Positions 44,950 to 54,015 of a stretch of DNA of 64,000 bases are shown one piece after another. The stretch comes from Chlamydiales bacterium (GTDB taxonomy: Bacteria > Chlamydiota > Chlamydiia > Chlamydiales > JAAKFR01), in the NCBI GenBank assembly GCA_024233495.1, contig JACKPM010000006.1, forward strand, positions 1-64,000. The letters run 5' to 3'. Below the pieces are notes generated by a model. The model worked only from the letters and a program-made list of their open reading frames with translations. It was not told the DNA's origin and searched no databases. Numbering within the stretch: position 1 is the stretch's first letter; each line of letters opens with the position of its first letter. The position numbers and the translations under genes are program-made.

Positions 44950-45752
44950 AACTCATTGAGCAGCTCTCCCAAGATTTTCCTGAAAGCTCGAAACGTACGC
45001 TCCTCCAGTGGATTAAGTTTGGCCGCGTCCTCGTTGATGGCAAGCCTGTGACACAGCCTCACCACTCCCTTGAAGAGGGAGAGAGCTATTCGATGAAGGA
45101 CAAGAAGCAAGAAGCTTTTGGAATGCGCATCCTCTACCGCGATAAACACTTTGTTGTAATTGATAAACCTCCTGGCCTTCTGTCAGTCCCCTCTCCAACA
45201 AACCCAGTCTCTGCGCTGAAGCTGCTCAACCATCACTTCAAAACAAAGAACCTTTTTGCAGTGCACCGCATCGACCAAGACACCTCAGGCGCTCTTCTTT
45301 TTGTGTGGGGGAAAGAGGGGCAAACCGCTTTTGATCCTCTCTTTTTTGAGCACAAATTGGAGCGCGAATATTGCGCCATTGTGGAGGGCAACCTTCCACA
45401 AGATCAAGGAACATGGGAGCTTCCCCTTACCGAGCTCGAAAGCTATGAAGTGGTTGTCGATCCCAATGGAAAAAAGGCGATTACCCACTTTCAAGTCGTC
45501 AAGCGTTCGAAGCAATTTACCTACTTAAAGCTCCGTCTTGAGACGGGAAGAAAACATCAAATCCGCGTGCACTGCAAAGAAGCAGGCTACCCCATTTTGG
45601 GCGATCGCCGCTACGGTAAGTCAAATACACGCCTCTTCTTGCATGCCCACACTCTCGCCTTTGTCCACCCTTTTACTGGAAAAGAAATGCGCTTCGCAGC
45701 TCCCCTCCCCCCTCTCTTCAAGAAGCGAGGTTTTCCCACATGCCAGCAGTAG
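44946..45752 (+). CDS. RluA-family pseudouridine synthase
   Basis: 268 residues. An N-terminal S4-type RNA-binding segment (LLQWIKFGRVLVDGKPV) is followed by the catalytic motif HRIDQDTSGALLF with the nucleophilic Asp, and the RluA-type GRKHQIRVHCKEAGYPILGDRRYG end. It modifies rRNA or tRNA uridines; the specific target cannot be told. Start is TTG at 44946 overlapping the previous stop. The end overlaps 45740 by 13 bases. Confidence 0.9.
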   Translation: MKLIEQLSQDFPESSKRTLLQWIKFGRVLVDGKPVTQPHHSLEEGESYSMKDKKQEAFGMRILYRDKHFVVIDKPPGLLSVPSPTNPVSALKLLNHHFKTKNLFAVHRIDQDTSGALLFVWGKEGQTAFDPLFFEHKLEREYCAIVEGNLPQDQGTWELPLTELESYEVVVDPNGKKAITHFQVVKRSKQFTYLKLRLETGRKHQIRVHCKEAGYPILGDRRYGKSNTRLFLHAHTLAFVHPFTGKEMRFAAPLPPLFKKRGFPTCQQ

Positions 45753-46384
45753 ATCGCATCGCCACATGCTGCTACCGAAAGTGGGAGAGAACGGACTACA
45801 TCTTGTGCGCAAAAATTACCCTCACAGCCATCGCCTCGATCACTCTGCTTACCCTCGGCTTTTTAAAGTGGCAACGGCGCCTTCACCTTGATTTAAACGC
45901 AAAAGCACTGATTGGGTGTGGCTTGGCCCTCCCCCTTATGGTCTACGTCGTCTTGCAGTGGGGAAAAGAGTTGGCCACATGCAAGTGCAAGAAAAAAGAG
46001 GCTCTCACCCCTTCTCTACAAAAAACAAAAAGAGATTTAGGGCAGCACAAAGCGCACACTCCCTACCGCGACAGTGAGAGACGGGGGCATTTCTTCACGA
46101 CTACCGGTAGGGAAAAAGTGCCCTTCTACCGCATCCGAGTTCATTGCGATGAACCCTTTTACGGCAAACTCCATGCGGGAGATCAATTCATTGTTGAAAA
46201 AAAGAGCTCCCTTGAAGACTTTCATTTCTTTGTGGTGCGGTTCCGTAGCGACCCTGAAGCACCCTATACGCTTGACATTCTGAAAGATGAGGATATCGAT
46301 GCGTTCAAGACAATTGTACAAAGTACTGAGTATACAACGAGCAAAGAGCTCGCAAACAAACTTGACGAAATTGGCATTAACTAA
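45740..46384 (+). CDS. Inc-like protein with C-terminal soluble domain
   Basis: 214 residues. N-terminal cysteine pair (ATCCYRKW), two hydrophobic lobes (about residues 24-42 and 54-72) with a short charged turn, then a cysteine/lysine-rich stretch (CKCKKKE) and a soluble domain of 130 residues (YRIRVHCDEPFYGKLHAGDQ; FHFFVVRFRSDPEA). The soluble part is not a family I know. The two-lobed profile suggests insertion in a host-derived membrane (inference). Overlaps the RluA-type gene, followed 10 bases later by another two-lobed protein. Confidence 0.6.
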   Translation: MPAVDRIATCCYRKWERTDYILCAKITLTAIASITLLTLGFLKWQRRLHLDLNAKALIGCGLALPLMVYVVLQWGKELATCKCKKKEALTPSLQKTKRDLGQHKAHTPYRDSERRGHFFTTTGREKVPFYRIRVHCDEPFYGKLHAGDQFIVEKKSSLEDFHFFVVRFRSDPEAPYTLDILKDEDIDAFKTIVQSTEYTTSKELANKLDEIGIN

Positions 46385-46393
46385 TTATAATTC

Positions 46394-46657
46394 ATGAATA
46401 TGCGTTGTTCTGGCGACCTTAGTAGAAATGAATTAATGATCCGCAACTTCACAGTTGGAGTGCTTTTTGCTGCCTCTGTGACAACGGTTGCGATTGGATT
46501 CATTCATTTTTTTGAGTTTTACTATTTCCCAGGGCTGAATACAACAGCAGCCATCGCGATGATGGCGACTGGCGGAACGGCTGCTCTTGCTATTTCAGCT
46601 TTCGCTTGCTGGGCGTGCGCTAAGCGAACACCACAGCACACTCCCCCTCAAAGTTAA
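46394..46657 (+). CDS. Small Inc-like membrane protein
   Basis: 87 residues: MNMRCSGDLSRNELMIRN, two hydrophobic lobes (about residues 19-38 and 48-70), and a tail CAKRTPQHTPPQS. Same design as 15731, 15976 and 26735. Function unknown. Confidence 0.55.
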   Translation: MNMRCSGDLSRNELMIRNFTVGVLFAASVTTVAIGFIHFFEFYYFPGLNTTAAIAMMATGGTAALAISAFACWACAKRTPQHTPPQS

Positions 46658-46715
46658 TCAGGAACCATTGCGTCTAGAAAGCTTGAGCATTATGGTGCTC
46701 CCCTATCTGTGCCCC

Positions 46716-47417
46716 TCAAAAGGATTCATCACAGCCGGCTTGGCTTAAAATATCTCTGGGATTAGCTTCCACAGCAAACCAGTTAGAAGTCGCATCACGA
46801 CCTCCAGCAACCACAAATTGTAACTGAACAATCTCTTCTCTTTGAGGGGGGGGGAAGTTTATGTGGATATTATGCTCATTCGAAGAAAGTAGGGGTTGAT
46901 GACTGCAGTCAAAAAGCTTCTCTTTTGCATAGCGGAAGGGCAAACTTTTATTGACCTCTGCTCTTTGATAAAGAAAGTCTTCATCTTCCGTCCCTATGTA
47001 AACAGAGTCTTCTTCAAAAAATGCACAAATGGCATACAAACCCTCTCCCGTTTGGATATCTGTGCTAGCAACAGCCGTATTTGGGATAAAGAAGCAATCT
47101 AGGATAAGTGAAGGCAAATTCTTTTTTGCCTTTATTCGCCATAAATATGCCCAGCTATAGGCGACTTGCATATGTGCGGGTATAACCGGCTGATACTGCA
47201 TTTGCAATAACTCAGCGTGCATCAGCTCATTATCCCAAATGCCAATATGAGAATGCGTTGAGAGTTTAGCAATTTTTTCAGGGGTTTCACTAGAAATTTG
47301 ACCCACACCGCAGCTCAAGGTTGAAGCAATAGTTCCCCGAGGTGTCTTAATCGAAAGGGAACCAGGTAGCAGAACATTCCCTATTACTGAACAATTAAAA
47401 AGGCAAATAGCATTCAT
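46716..47417 (-). CDS. Hypothetical protein with an internal C tract, toxin-immunity locus
   Basis: 233 residues, soluble looking, no recognised family. An acidic and aromatic centre (FFEEDSVYIGTEDEDFLYQRAEV) is followed by HINFPPPQREEIVQLQF, where the three prolines are encoded by a run of nine C on the coding strand (46846-46854). Slippage there would alter the last ~35 residues. It lies 56 bases downstream of the likely immunity gene on the same strand, so it may be part of the toxin operon. Its role is unknown. Confidence 0.6.
   Translation of the reverse strand: MNAICLFNCSVIGNVLLPGSLSIKTPRGTIASTLSCGVGQISSETPEKIAKLSTHSHIGIWDNELMHAELLQMQYQPVIPAHMQVAYSWAYLWRIKAKKNLPSLILDCFFIPNTAVASTDIQTGEGLYAICAFFEEDSVYIGTEDEDFLYQRAEVNKSLPFRYAKEKLFDCSHQPLLSSNEHNIHINFPPPQREEIVQLQFVVAGGRDATSNWFAVEANPRDILSQAGCDESF
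46846..46854 (-). repeat. 9-C tract inside a coding region
   Basis: Nine consecutive G on the plus strand (C on the coding strand) within the gene at 46716-47417. The present length keeps the frame open. Confidence 0.8.
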
Positions 47418-47473
47418 TCTATCACCTATTTCCTTGGCATAGGAAACCTAGAAAAAGAACTAGCTTTAGCCCT

Positions 47474-47758
47474 CTATTCTTTTCTTGAAAAAACCCTAAG
47501 GCCTTCTTCCGGAATAGATTTTGAAGTAGGCAGAATAATGGAATTAACATTTATATCGTAATTTTCAAAATATGAAAGCATTTCAGAAGCAAAAATTTCA
47601 GCGATTTCTTCCTCTTCATTTTTAATATTTTCATAATAAAAATTGATTTGCATGCTGATGTCATCATAGACAATATTCACAGCTCGCAGATTTTTTGTGA
47701 TAGCCCCCAGTAATGCAATTTGGGAAGCAGCTCTTATGCTTAAACTTATATTGCCCAT
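47474..47758 (-). CDS. Probable immunity protein for the adjacent toxin
   Basis: 94 residues, acidic (KNEEEEIAEIFASEMLSYFENYDIN), no signal peptide. It starts 6 bases after the stop of the polymorphic toxin on the same strand, the position usual for immunity genes. The protein begins with MGNISLSIRAASQIALLGAI and has alternating strands and helices; I do not recognise a named immunity family. Function is inferred from position, size and charge. Confidence 0.65.
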   Translation of the reverse strand: MGNISLSIRAASQIALLGAITKNLRAVNIVYDDISMQINFYYENIKNEEEEIAEIFASEMLSYFENYDINVNSIILPTSKSIPEEGLRVFSRKE

Positions 47759-47764
47759 AATGAA

Positions 47765-49915
47765 TCAGCTTGGTTTCAGTGGTATAATATGCACACCTTT
47801 TTTGCTATAGTGGATTGTTCCCCGCGTTGTAGGCAAAGCACTTCCTTGTTCATCTTTCCAAATGCCAATATATTCATGAAAATCTACAGCTTCCTTATAA
47901 TTCGGCTCTCCTGGAATTTTGTCATTCAACTTTTTACCTGAACCAGCAAATTTTTCGATCAATGCTTGCGGGTTTGGATGTTCAAAAATGCTTTTTCCGG
48001 GTTCGTAATTATGCTTTCCAGGAATATGCTTCCCTTGCCGGTCTTCGATGATTTTTAGTCTACCTTCTTTTAAAAGATTCTCCCTAAATTTAGCTTCCCG
48101 TGCACACTGAGCTAAGATTTCCTTTTGCAATTTAGGTGAGGAGGCGAGTGACTCAAGTGTCAAAAGGGCGTTTGCCTTTCTAAGCTCTCTATAGGCTCGT
48201 ACTGCTTTCATGGAACCAACCCCCATGAAGATATCAACTCCATACTTTCCAATCACATGGCCTATCTGTTGCCCTTTTGTTTTATGGTCGAGGCAATCCC
48301 ACTTTTTCAAGCTCTCCTGTAGCTCCGGAGCAAGTTTAGAAAGGTTTTCAAGAGATGTGTTTTCTTTGATGTACTCGATGCAAGCATATGAAGCCTCTAG
48401 AAAATCTTGGGAAATTTCAATAGGATTCTTAACAAATGCCCATAGCCCTCGATTTAACCCTTGCAAAGATCCAAGAAGTGAAGGCACAAATTCTGTAAGG
48501 GCTTCTTTACTGCCTTCAATCATTCCACTCAGCATTCCATGACTAAATTTAAGGGGAGCAAAGGCTCCTATTTTTTTAGGATCGATTTTGTTTGGTCTAA
48601 GACCCGATGCTAGATAATCTGCCAAAGCCTGCTCAAAATTCCCCTTTTCAAAGTAGGCAAACGCTCTTTCGAAATAGGCCTCCTTGTTTTTAGGATCTTT
48701 TTCAAGGGCTTTCGTAAGGGAAATAACAGCCTCATCATAGGAGAGTGTTTCGGATAGCCCTTGCCCCTCTTTGAGGTAAAGATCTGAGGTAAGAAACTCT
48801 TGGTAGTTGTGATTTTCAGCAAAGGCAAGCAGCTCTTTGATGTCACTTAAAGAGTCAAGGGTTTGACCCATATGAAAAAGTGTCATTCCTCTTTCATAGA
48901 AGATTTTAGGATGAGGATGCTTTTTAAGACATTCAGTGTAGAGAGAAAGAAACTTCTCTTGGATCGTCTCCTCAGCGTCTCTGAAAGATGAGGCGTAGTC
49001 GTTTTGAAATTCGGCAAGATCCCGGAAGATCTCTCGGTAATTAGTGTAAAAAAAGGCGTTAGTGAGAAGCCCGGACAAAAAACCATGTGCCGTTCTATTG
49101 ATCAGATATTCGTTGAATAAGGGTGTATTTTCTTTAAGTTTTTCAGCCATTGGAAATAGGTCATCATATACCTTGTCGCTGATGAGGCGAGCTTCTCTGT
49201 TCGCTTGCGGCCAGTAACAAGAGCATCTAGGGTTTTCACTGCAGTAAGATAAAAAGCATTCTAGGTGATGAAAATAGGTCTGGTGATGCCAGTCCACGTA
49301 TCCTGGGTAGATCCCCGGCTCTTTGCACCAAAACCAGTTTGACCTGATATCTCTACTGATGCGGTCATAGTCATCTATATCAATCCACCACCACGACTTA
49401 CAACAAGAGCACTTATAGAAAATTTTATTTTCATAGATAGGGTCGCCATTCTCATTTTCGTCATCTGTCTCAAAACTTCCATAAGTATGTACAACTGTCT
49501 CGCCGCACTTTTGGCAATGAACGTAGTCGCAATGCTGTTTCTTCCGTGTTTTGCTAGCGGGTATTAGATGGAGAAAAGCGGAAATTTTTGACAGAAGGTT
49601 TGGATCGAAATATGCACCTGCGCTCCCTTCAGTAAACTCTAAGTACTTCATTCCATCATTTTCACTCCCAGACCAAGAGCTACAATGATCTGGATCGGCT
49701 AAAAGATGGTGGATACAGAAGTAAGGATATAGAGCGCTGTAAATTTTTGGTGTGGTGTTATTGGATTGTTGAGGCCCTGGATTATGGCACCGATATTTTC
49801 CGAAGACCTGAGGAGGTACGACTTTTTTATCTATATTCAAAGTGCATGGGATGTTTGCAAAAATTTCCCCAAAGAAGATCACTAAAATGAATAGCGCGAA
49901 AGCGTGTTTTTTCAT
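47765..49915 (-). CDS. Exported polymorphic toxin with Ntox50-type C-terminal domain
   Basis: 716 residues. A signal peptide (MKKHAFALFILVIFFGEIFA) is followed by a cysteine-rich region with two CxxC-type knuckles (VHCQKCGE, YKCSCCKSWWW) that may bind zinc. Next come TPR-like helices at about residues 335-450 (LYLKEGQGLSETLSYDEAVI; NKEAYFERAFAYFEKGNFEQ). A linker (GVGSMKAVRAYRELRKA) like those of polymorphic toxins precedes the C-terminal 89 residues: GKHIPGKHNYEPGKS, HPNPQALIEKFAGSG and the end TTRGTIHYSKKGVHIIP, which match the Bacterial toxin 50 (Ntox50) pattern, a predicted RNase of the BECR fold. An immunity gene candidate follows 6 bases later. Confidence 0.8.
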   Translation of the reverse strand: MKKHAFALFILVIFFGEIFANIPCTLNIDKKVVPPQVFGKYRCHNPGPQQSNNTTPKIYSALYPYFCIHHLLADPDHCSSWSGSENDGMKYLEFTEGSAGAYFDPNLLSKISAFLHLIPASKTRKKQHCDYVHCQKCGETVVHTYGSFETDDENENGDPIYENKIFYKCSCCKSWWWIDIDDYDRISRDIRSNWFWCKEPGIYPGYVDWHHQTYFHHLECFLSYCSENPRCSCYWPQANREARLISDKVYDDLFPMAEKLKENTPLFNEYLINRTAHGFLSGLLTNAFFYTNYREIFRDLAEFQNDYASSFRDAEETIQEKFLSLYTECLKKHPHPKIFYERGMTLFHMGQTLDSLSDIKELLAFAENHNYQEFLTSDLYLKEGQGLSETLSYDEAVISLTKALEKDPKNKEAYFERAFAYFEKGNFEQALADYLASGLRPNKIDPKKIGAFAPLKFSHGMLSGMIEGSKEALTEFVPSLLGSLQGLNRGLWAFVKNPIEISQDFLEASYACIEYIKENTSLENLSKLAPELQESLKKWDCLDHKTKGQQIGHVIGKYGVDIFMGVGSMKAVRAYRELRKANALLTLESLASSPKLQKEILAQCAREAKFRENLLKEGRLKIIEDRQGKHIPGKHNYEPGKSIFEHPNPQALIEKFAGSGKKLNDKIPGEPNYKEAVDFHEYIGIWKDEQGSALPTTRGTIHYSKKGVHIIPLKPS

Positions 49916-50063
49916 GCAAACTCCATTTAGAAGAGTAGGTTATGAAAAATCCGATGATTTAAATGAAGTCAAAAGAAAGAATATAACATCTCTTGAAGCG
50001 GGAGTTTGCCATCCCCTGTGAATGGGAATACAAGCGATCAGGAGCTAAACCGTCGAACTGACG

Positions 50064-51782
50064 TTAAACAAGGACAGTGGCACACTCCCCCTCAAAGTTC
50101 CACTTCTTTGTAATATTTTGTGTGGAAAAGAGCACTTCTCTTTGCGCTAAGGGGAGCTCAAGTGTCATCGGTTTAAAGACCGCTAGCACCGCTAATACCT
50201 TGTCTGAACGTGTGGGATATTCAAAGGCGAGCCAATCTTCCCCTTGATGCACCGTCACGTCGGCAGATGTGATCCCTTTTCTTGGGGGATGCTCTTTTCG
50301 CAGCGCGATGAGCGTTTTATAGAGTTGCAAGAAATCACCCTCCGTTTTCCATGTGAGGCGAGACTGCATATAACTCTCCTTACCTGGAAAAGGCATGCTC
50401 TCACTACGAAATTCTCGTTTGCGTCCCTCATAAATCGAGCGCATGAGCTTCTCATCTGAGAAGTCAACAAAGTAGTCGAAGGGATTTGTCTCTCCATACT
50501 CTTCACCCATAAAGAGCATAGGTGTCATGGGACTTAAGATATTGAGCGTAGCTGCCACTTTCAGTTTTTCAGATGAAATCAAAGTAGAAAGACGATCGCT
50601 CAAGGGGCGATTGCCCACTTGGTCGTGGTTTTGAATGAAACAAATAAACTTCTCAAGAGGAATTCCTTCGGCGCTGTTCCCCACATCTCTCTTTCGGAAT
50701 TTGGAGTACTTGCCTGTATAGTAGAAGCACTCCTTGAGGCATGTTGTGATGTGGTCAAGCGTTCCAAAGTCCGCGTAATAGATGTGATTTTCTCCTGTAA
50801 GGTAGGCGTGGATTGCGTGATGATAATCATCATTCCACAGTGCAGCAAACTCCCATCCTCCCTCCTCTTTTGTGCGGAGATAGCGGCAGTCATTTAACTC
50901 ATTCTCAGCGATGATAGGAATAGACACTTCTTCAACTAAATGGTGCAACATTTCATGTGCACTAAAGTCGAAAATGCCATGCACAGCATCAAGGCGCAAA
51001 AAGTCGATGTGATACTCCTCTACCCAATAGCGCGCATTGTCAATAATATAACGGCGCACCTCATTGCTATAGGCACTGTCGTAGTTGAGCGCTTTTCCCC
51101 AAGGGGTGTGGTAGCGGTTATGGAAGTAGGGGCCAAAGTCATTAAGAATATTTCCCTCTGGGCCGAGATGATTGTACACCACATCGAGACAGACAGCGAT
51201 CCCCTTCTTGTGACACATATCAACTAAGCGTTTCAAGCCAAGAGGGCCTCCATAGGTGTGACAAGGGGCATAAAGAGAAACGCCATCATACCCCCAGTTC
51301 CAACGCCCTGGAAATTGTGTGATCGGCATTAGCTCAATTACGTTCACACCAAGCTCCACTAAATAGTCAAGACGGTCGATAATCGATTCAAAAGTGCCTC
51401 TTTCTGTGAATGTGCCGACATGTAGCTCATAGAAAAGAGCGTCACACATCTCTACTTTCTTCCACTCCTCATCGTGCCACGTATAGCTTGGATCAACCAC
51501 CTGAGTGGGGCCGTGCACTCCTTTTGGCAGCAATCTTGAAACGGGGTCAGGGCGCAAAGAGCCGTTTTCCAGTTGATAAAAGTAGAGATCACCAGGGGAG
51601 GCTTGATGCGTGATACTGAAATAGCCTAAAGCATCTTTCTCCATCCGAACAGCTTTATCCCCCTCTAACTTCAGACAAATATTGGAGTGATGAGGCGCCC
51701 AAACCGTGAACGTTGTCTCTCCGCTTGATTGATAATTTGCCCCGAGCTTAAGCTCCCAGACCTCTTCCTTAACTTTTTGCAT
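50064..51782 (-). CDS. treZ: Malto-oligosyltrehalose trehalohydrolase
   Basis: Releases trehalose from the maltooligosyl-trehalose made by TreY. GH13 family protein of 572 residues: N-terminal carbohydrate-binding fold (TTFTVWAPHHSNICLKLEG), then PGRWNWGYDGVSLYAPCHTYGG, the nucleophile motif DFLRLDAVHGI, the acid motif IIAENELND and the FIQNHDQVGNR motif. It starts 14 bases inside the end of treY, and is the last gene of the trehalose operon. Confidence 0.94.
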   Translation of the reverse strand: MQKVKEEVWELKLGANYQSSGETTFTVWAPHHSNICLKLEGDKAVRMEKDALGYFSITHQASPGDLYFYQLENGSLRPDPVSRLLPKGVHGPTQVVDPSYTWHDEEWKKVEMCDALFYELHVGTFTERGTFESIIDRLDYLVELGVNVIELMPITQFPGRWNWGYDGVSLYAPCHTYGGPLGLKRLVDMCHKKGIAVCLDVVYNHLGPEGNILNDFGPYFHNRYHTPWGKALNYDSAYSNEVRRYIIDNARYWVEEYHIDFLRLDAVHGIFDFSAHEMLHHLVEEVSIPIIAENELNDCRYLRTKEEGGWEFAALWNDDYHHAIHAYLTGENHIYYADFGTLDHITTCLKECFYYTGKYSKFRKRDVGNSAEGIPLEKFICFIQNHDQVGNRPLSDRLSTLISSEKLKVAATLNILSPMTPMLFMGEEYGETNPFDYFVDFSDEKLMRSIYEGRKREFRSESMPFPGKESYMQSRLTWKTEGDFLQLYKTLIALRKEHPPRKGITSADVTVHQGEDWLAFEYPTRSDKVLAVLAVFKPMTLELPLAQREVLFSTQNITKKWNFEGECATVLV

Positions 51783-54015
51783 AGAGATACACCGCTGGAT
51801 GTTCTTTCAATAGCTGTTTCAGATTCGCCTCTTCTCCTGTCATCACATTGTGGTAAGTGCGCGTCAACTTCGGCACGCCCAACTTTTGCGTGAAAAAGCG
51901 TCCTGCCACAACCACAATCTCTTCTCGCTTGGTGCGTCTGATAAAAGCAACGGTATTGGGACCTGCATCAAGCGGCACATACTCCCCCTCTAAAAAGAGC
52001 TCCTTGTGCTCTTTTCGAAAGCGCATCAACAACTTCAAGAAGCGTTGTTTCGAATCGTCCTCCCCATAGGAGAAAGGATGGCGATTGTCGGGGTCGACGA
52101 GGCGGTAGTTCCACGACTCATTTCCCTGATAGGTGTCGAGCACTCCAGGAAGCGCCACCTTAATTGCCAGCTGCGCCAAACTGCTCTTTTCCGCCAAAGG
52201 CTCAATTGTGCGCATAAAAGGCAAAAAGAGCGTGAGAAAACGGGAGTTTGGCGTGAGCAGCTTTTTCAAAAATGTGCGCACAACCTCTTCATACTCAATA
52301 TCTGGAAAATTCCAATCGGTATACTGCTTCGCTTCACGAATCGACTTGAGCACAACACTCCACATACGGTCGAAAAGAGCGGGGAAATCGGCGCGTAAAA
52401 GCCTTCCCTTTGGCCATCCTGCAATGAGAGTCTGATAAATATGATAGGCTGTGTTGCCATCAATCTCTCCATTGAGAGCGTGCCACTTTTTCACCATCTT
52501 CTCCCACTCATCGGGCATTTGCGCAAGAATATTGAGACGCATGCGTGCATCTTCGCTTCGCTTTGCATCGTGCGTTGAGGTGGCTATCATTCCAAGTGGC
52601 CACTTTTCTCTCTTCTCTTCCATCTTCTTATGAAAGTGGTCGATTGAGATGCCAAATTGCGCCGGATCACCTCCTACCTCATTGAGAGAGAGGAAGCGGT
52701 TGTACACATAAAACGTAGTGTCTTCGAGCCCCTTTGCCATCATAGGAGCTGTGAGCTGTTGAAACTTTAAAACAAAAGGGTCTGACAATAGCACGCGCTC
52801 GATGAAATCAAAGATCTCTTCCCCTAAATGAAATGCCTCTTTCTTTGCCTTTTCGATTGCAAAATGGATCACTTTTTTGTCCCCTTTGGGGAAATAGGTG
52901 CGGTAGATAGGGAAGGCGGAGATTACCTCTGTGAGCGCCTGTGTGAGCTCTTGTCTTGTGAAATCACGTGTTTGGGGATCCTCTTCACTTAAGTGATCGA
53001 GTTTAGCCGCAAGCGCGTTCACCTCGCTTGCCATGTAATCATGCGCAAATTCAAACTTTGAGGTGTACAAAATCTCATCAAGCTCCCTCTCAAAAAAACT
53101 CTCGTAAAGCTTTGTAAGTGCCTTTTCACTCTCCTGCTTTACAAAAAGTGCATTAAGCAAGTTGAGGTATTCATATCCCACACTCCCTTCAATGGGCCAC
53201 GGCTGCAACTCTTCCTCTTTTTGCAAAATCTTCTCCACAACAGTGTAAAGATGATGTTTTTTTCGCAGCCGTTTCAAATATTCTTCTGGATAGAGCAATC
53301 CATCTGGGTGATCGATACGCAAGCCCTGCACAACCTCTTTTTCAATCAGCTCAAAAAGCCATTTGTGGTGCGCCTCAAAGACATCTTCATGTTCAATGCA
53401 GATCGCTACTAGTTCTGCAATGTTGAAAAAGCGGCGGTAGTTGAGCTCACTTGTTGCACACCGCCAATAGGCAAGGCGGTAGTGCTGCGCCTCCAAAAGT
53501 GCGTGGATCCCCTTTTCACGCAAAGGTTCACTCCCAGGGGCAAGTGGAAGGGGAAAATCGAAATAGAAGAGTTGCCCATTTTTGAATTTGATATCGTCAA
53601 GCGCTTCTCCGTACGGTTTTCCTAAAATGGGAAGAAGTACTTTGCCGTGCAGCTCTTTTTTCTCTGGCTCCCAATCGATGTCAAAAAAGTGGGCATAGCG
53701 CGATTTTGGGCCGTGTTTTAACACATCTTGCCACCACTTATTTTGTCCCTTGGCAAATCCCATGTGGTTGGGCACAACATCGACGACAAGTTGCATTCCA
53801 AGCTTTTTTAACTCGGCACAAAAAGCTTCAAAGTTGCCCACATGTGGATTGAGCCTGTTGGGATCAGTGATGTCGTAGCCGTGATCACTGCCTGCGGCAT
53901 AAAAGGGAGAGCAATAGACGCCGTCGAAACCGAGCTCATGCAAATAAGAGAGCGCTTTTTTTGCCTCATCGAATGTGAACTGCGCATTGATCTGAAAGCG
54001 GTACAAACTATTCAT
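51769..54015 (-). CDS. treY: Malto-oligosyltrehalose synthase
   Basis: Converts the reducing end of maltodextrins (for example from glycogen) into a trehalose unit. 748 residues, GH13 family: SPFYAAGSDHGYDITDPNR, VVDVVPNHMGFA, LRIDHPDGLLYPEEYL with the catalytic Asp, YTVVEKIL with the acid, and TSTHDAKRSEDARMRLN. It overlaps treS by 4 bases and treZ by 14, indicating a single message. Confidence 0.95.
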   Translation of the reverse strand: MNSLYRFQINAQFTFDEAKKALSYLHELGFDGVYCSPFYAAGSDHGYDITDPNRLNPHVGNFEAFCAELKKLGMQLVVDVVPNHMGFAKGQNKWWQDVLKHGPKSRYAHFFDIDWEPEKKELHGKVLLPILGKPYGEALDDIKFKNGQLFYFDFPLPLAPGSEPLREKGIHALLEAQHYRLAYWRCATSELNYRRFFNIAELVAICIEHEDVFEAHHKWLFELIEKEVVQGLRIDHPDGLLYPEEYLKRLRKKHHLYTVVEKILQKEEELQPWPIEGSVGYEYLNLLNALFVKQESEKALTKLYESFFERELDEILYTSKFEFAHDYMASEVNALAAKLDHLSEEDPQTRDFTRQELTQALTEVISAFPIYRTYFPKGDKKVIHFAIEKAKKEAFHLGEEIFDFIERVLLSDPFVLKFQQLTAPMMAKGLEDTTFYVYNRFLSLNEVGGDPAQFGISIDHFHKKMEEKREKWPLGMIATSTHDAKRSEDARMRLNILAQMPDEWEKMVKKWHALNGEIDGNTAYHIYQTLIAGWPKGRLLRADFPALFDRMWSVVLKSIREAKQYTDWNFPDIEYEEVVRTFLKKLLTPNSRFLTLFLPFMRTIEPLAEKSSLAQLAIKVALPGVLDTYQGNESWNYRLVDPDNRHPFSYGEDDSKQRFLKLLMRFRKEHKELFLEGEYVPLDAGPNTVAFIRRTKREEIVVVAGRFFTQKLGVPKLTRTYHNVMTGEEANLKQLLKEHPAVYLYAKS

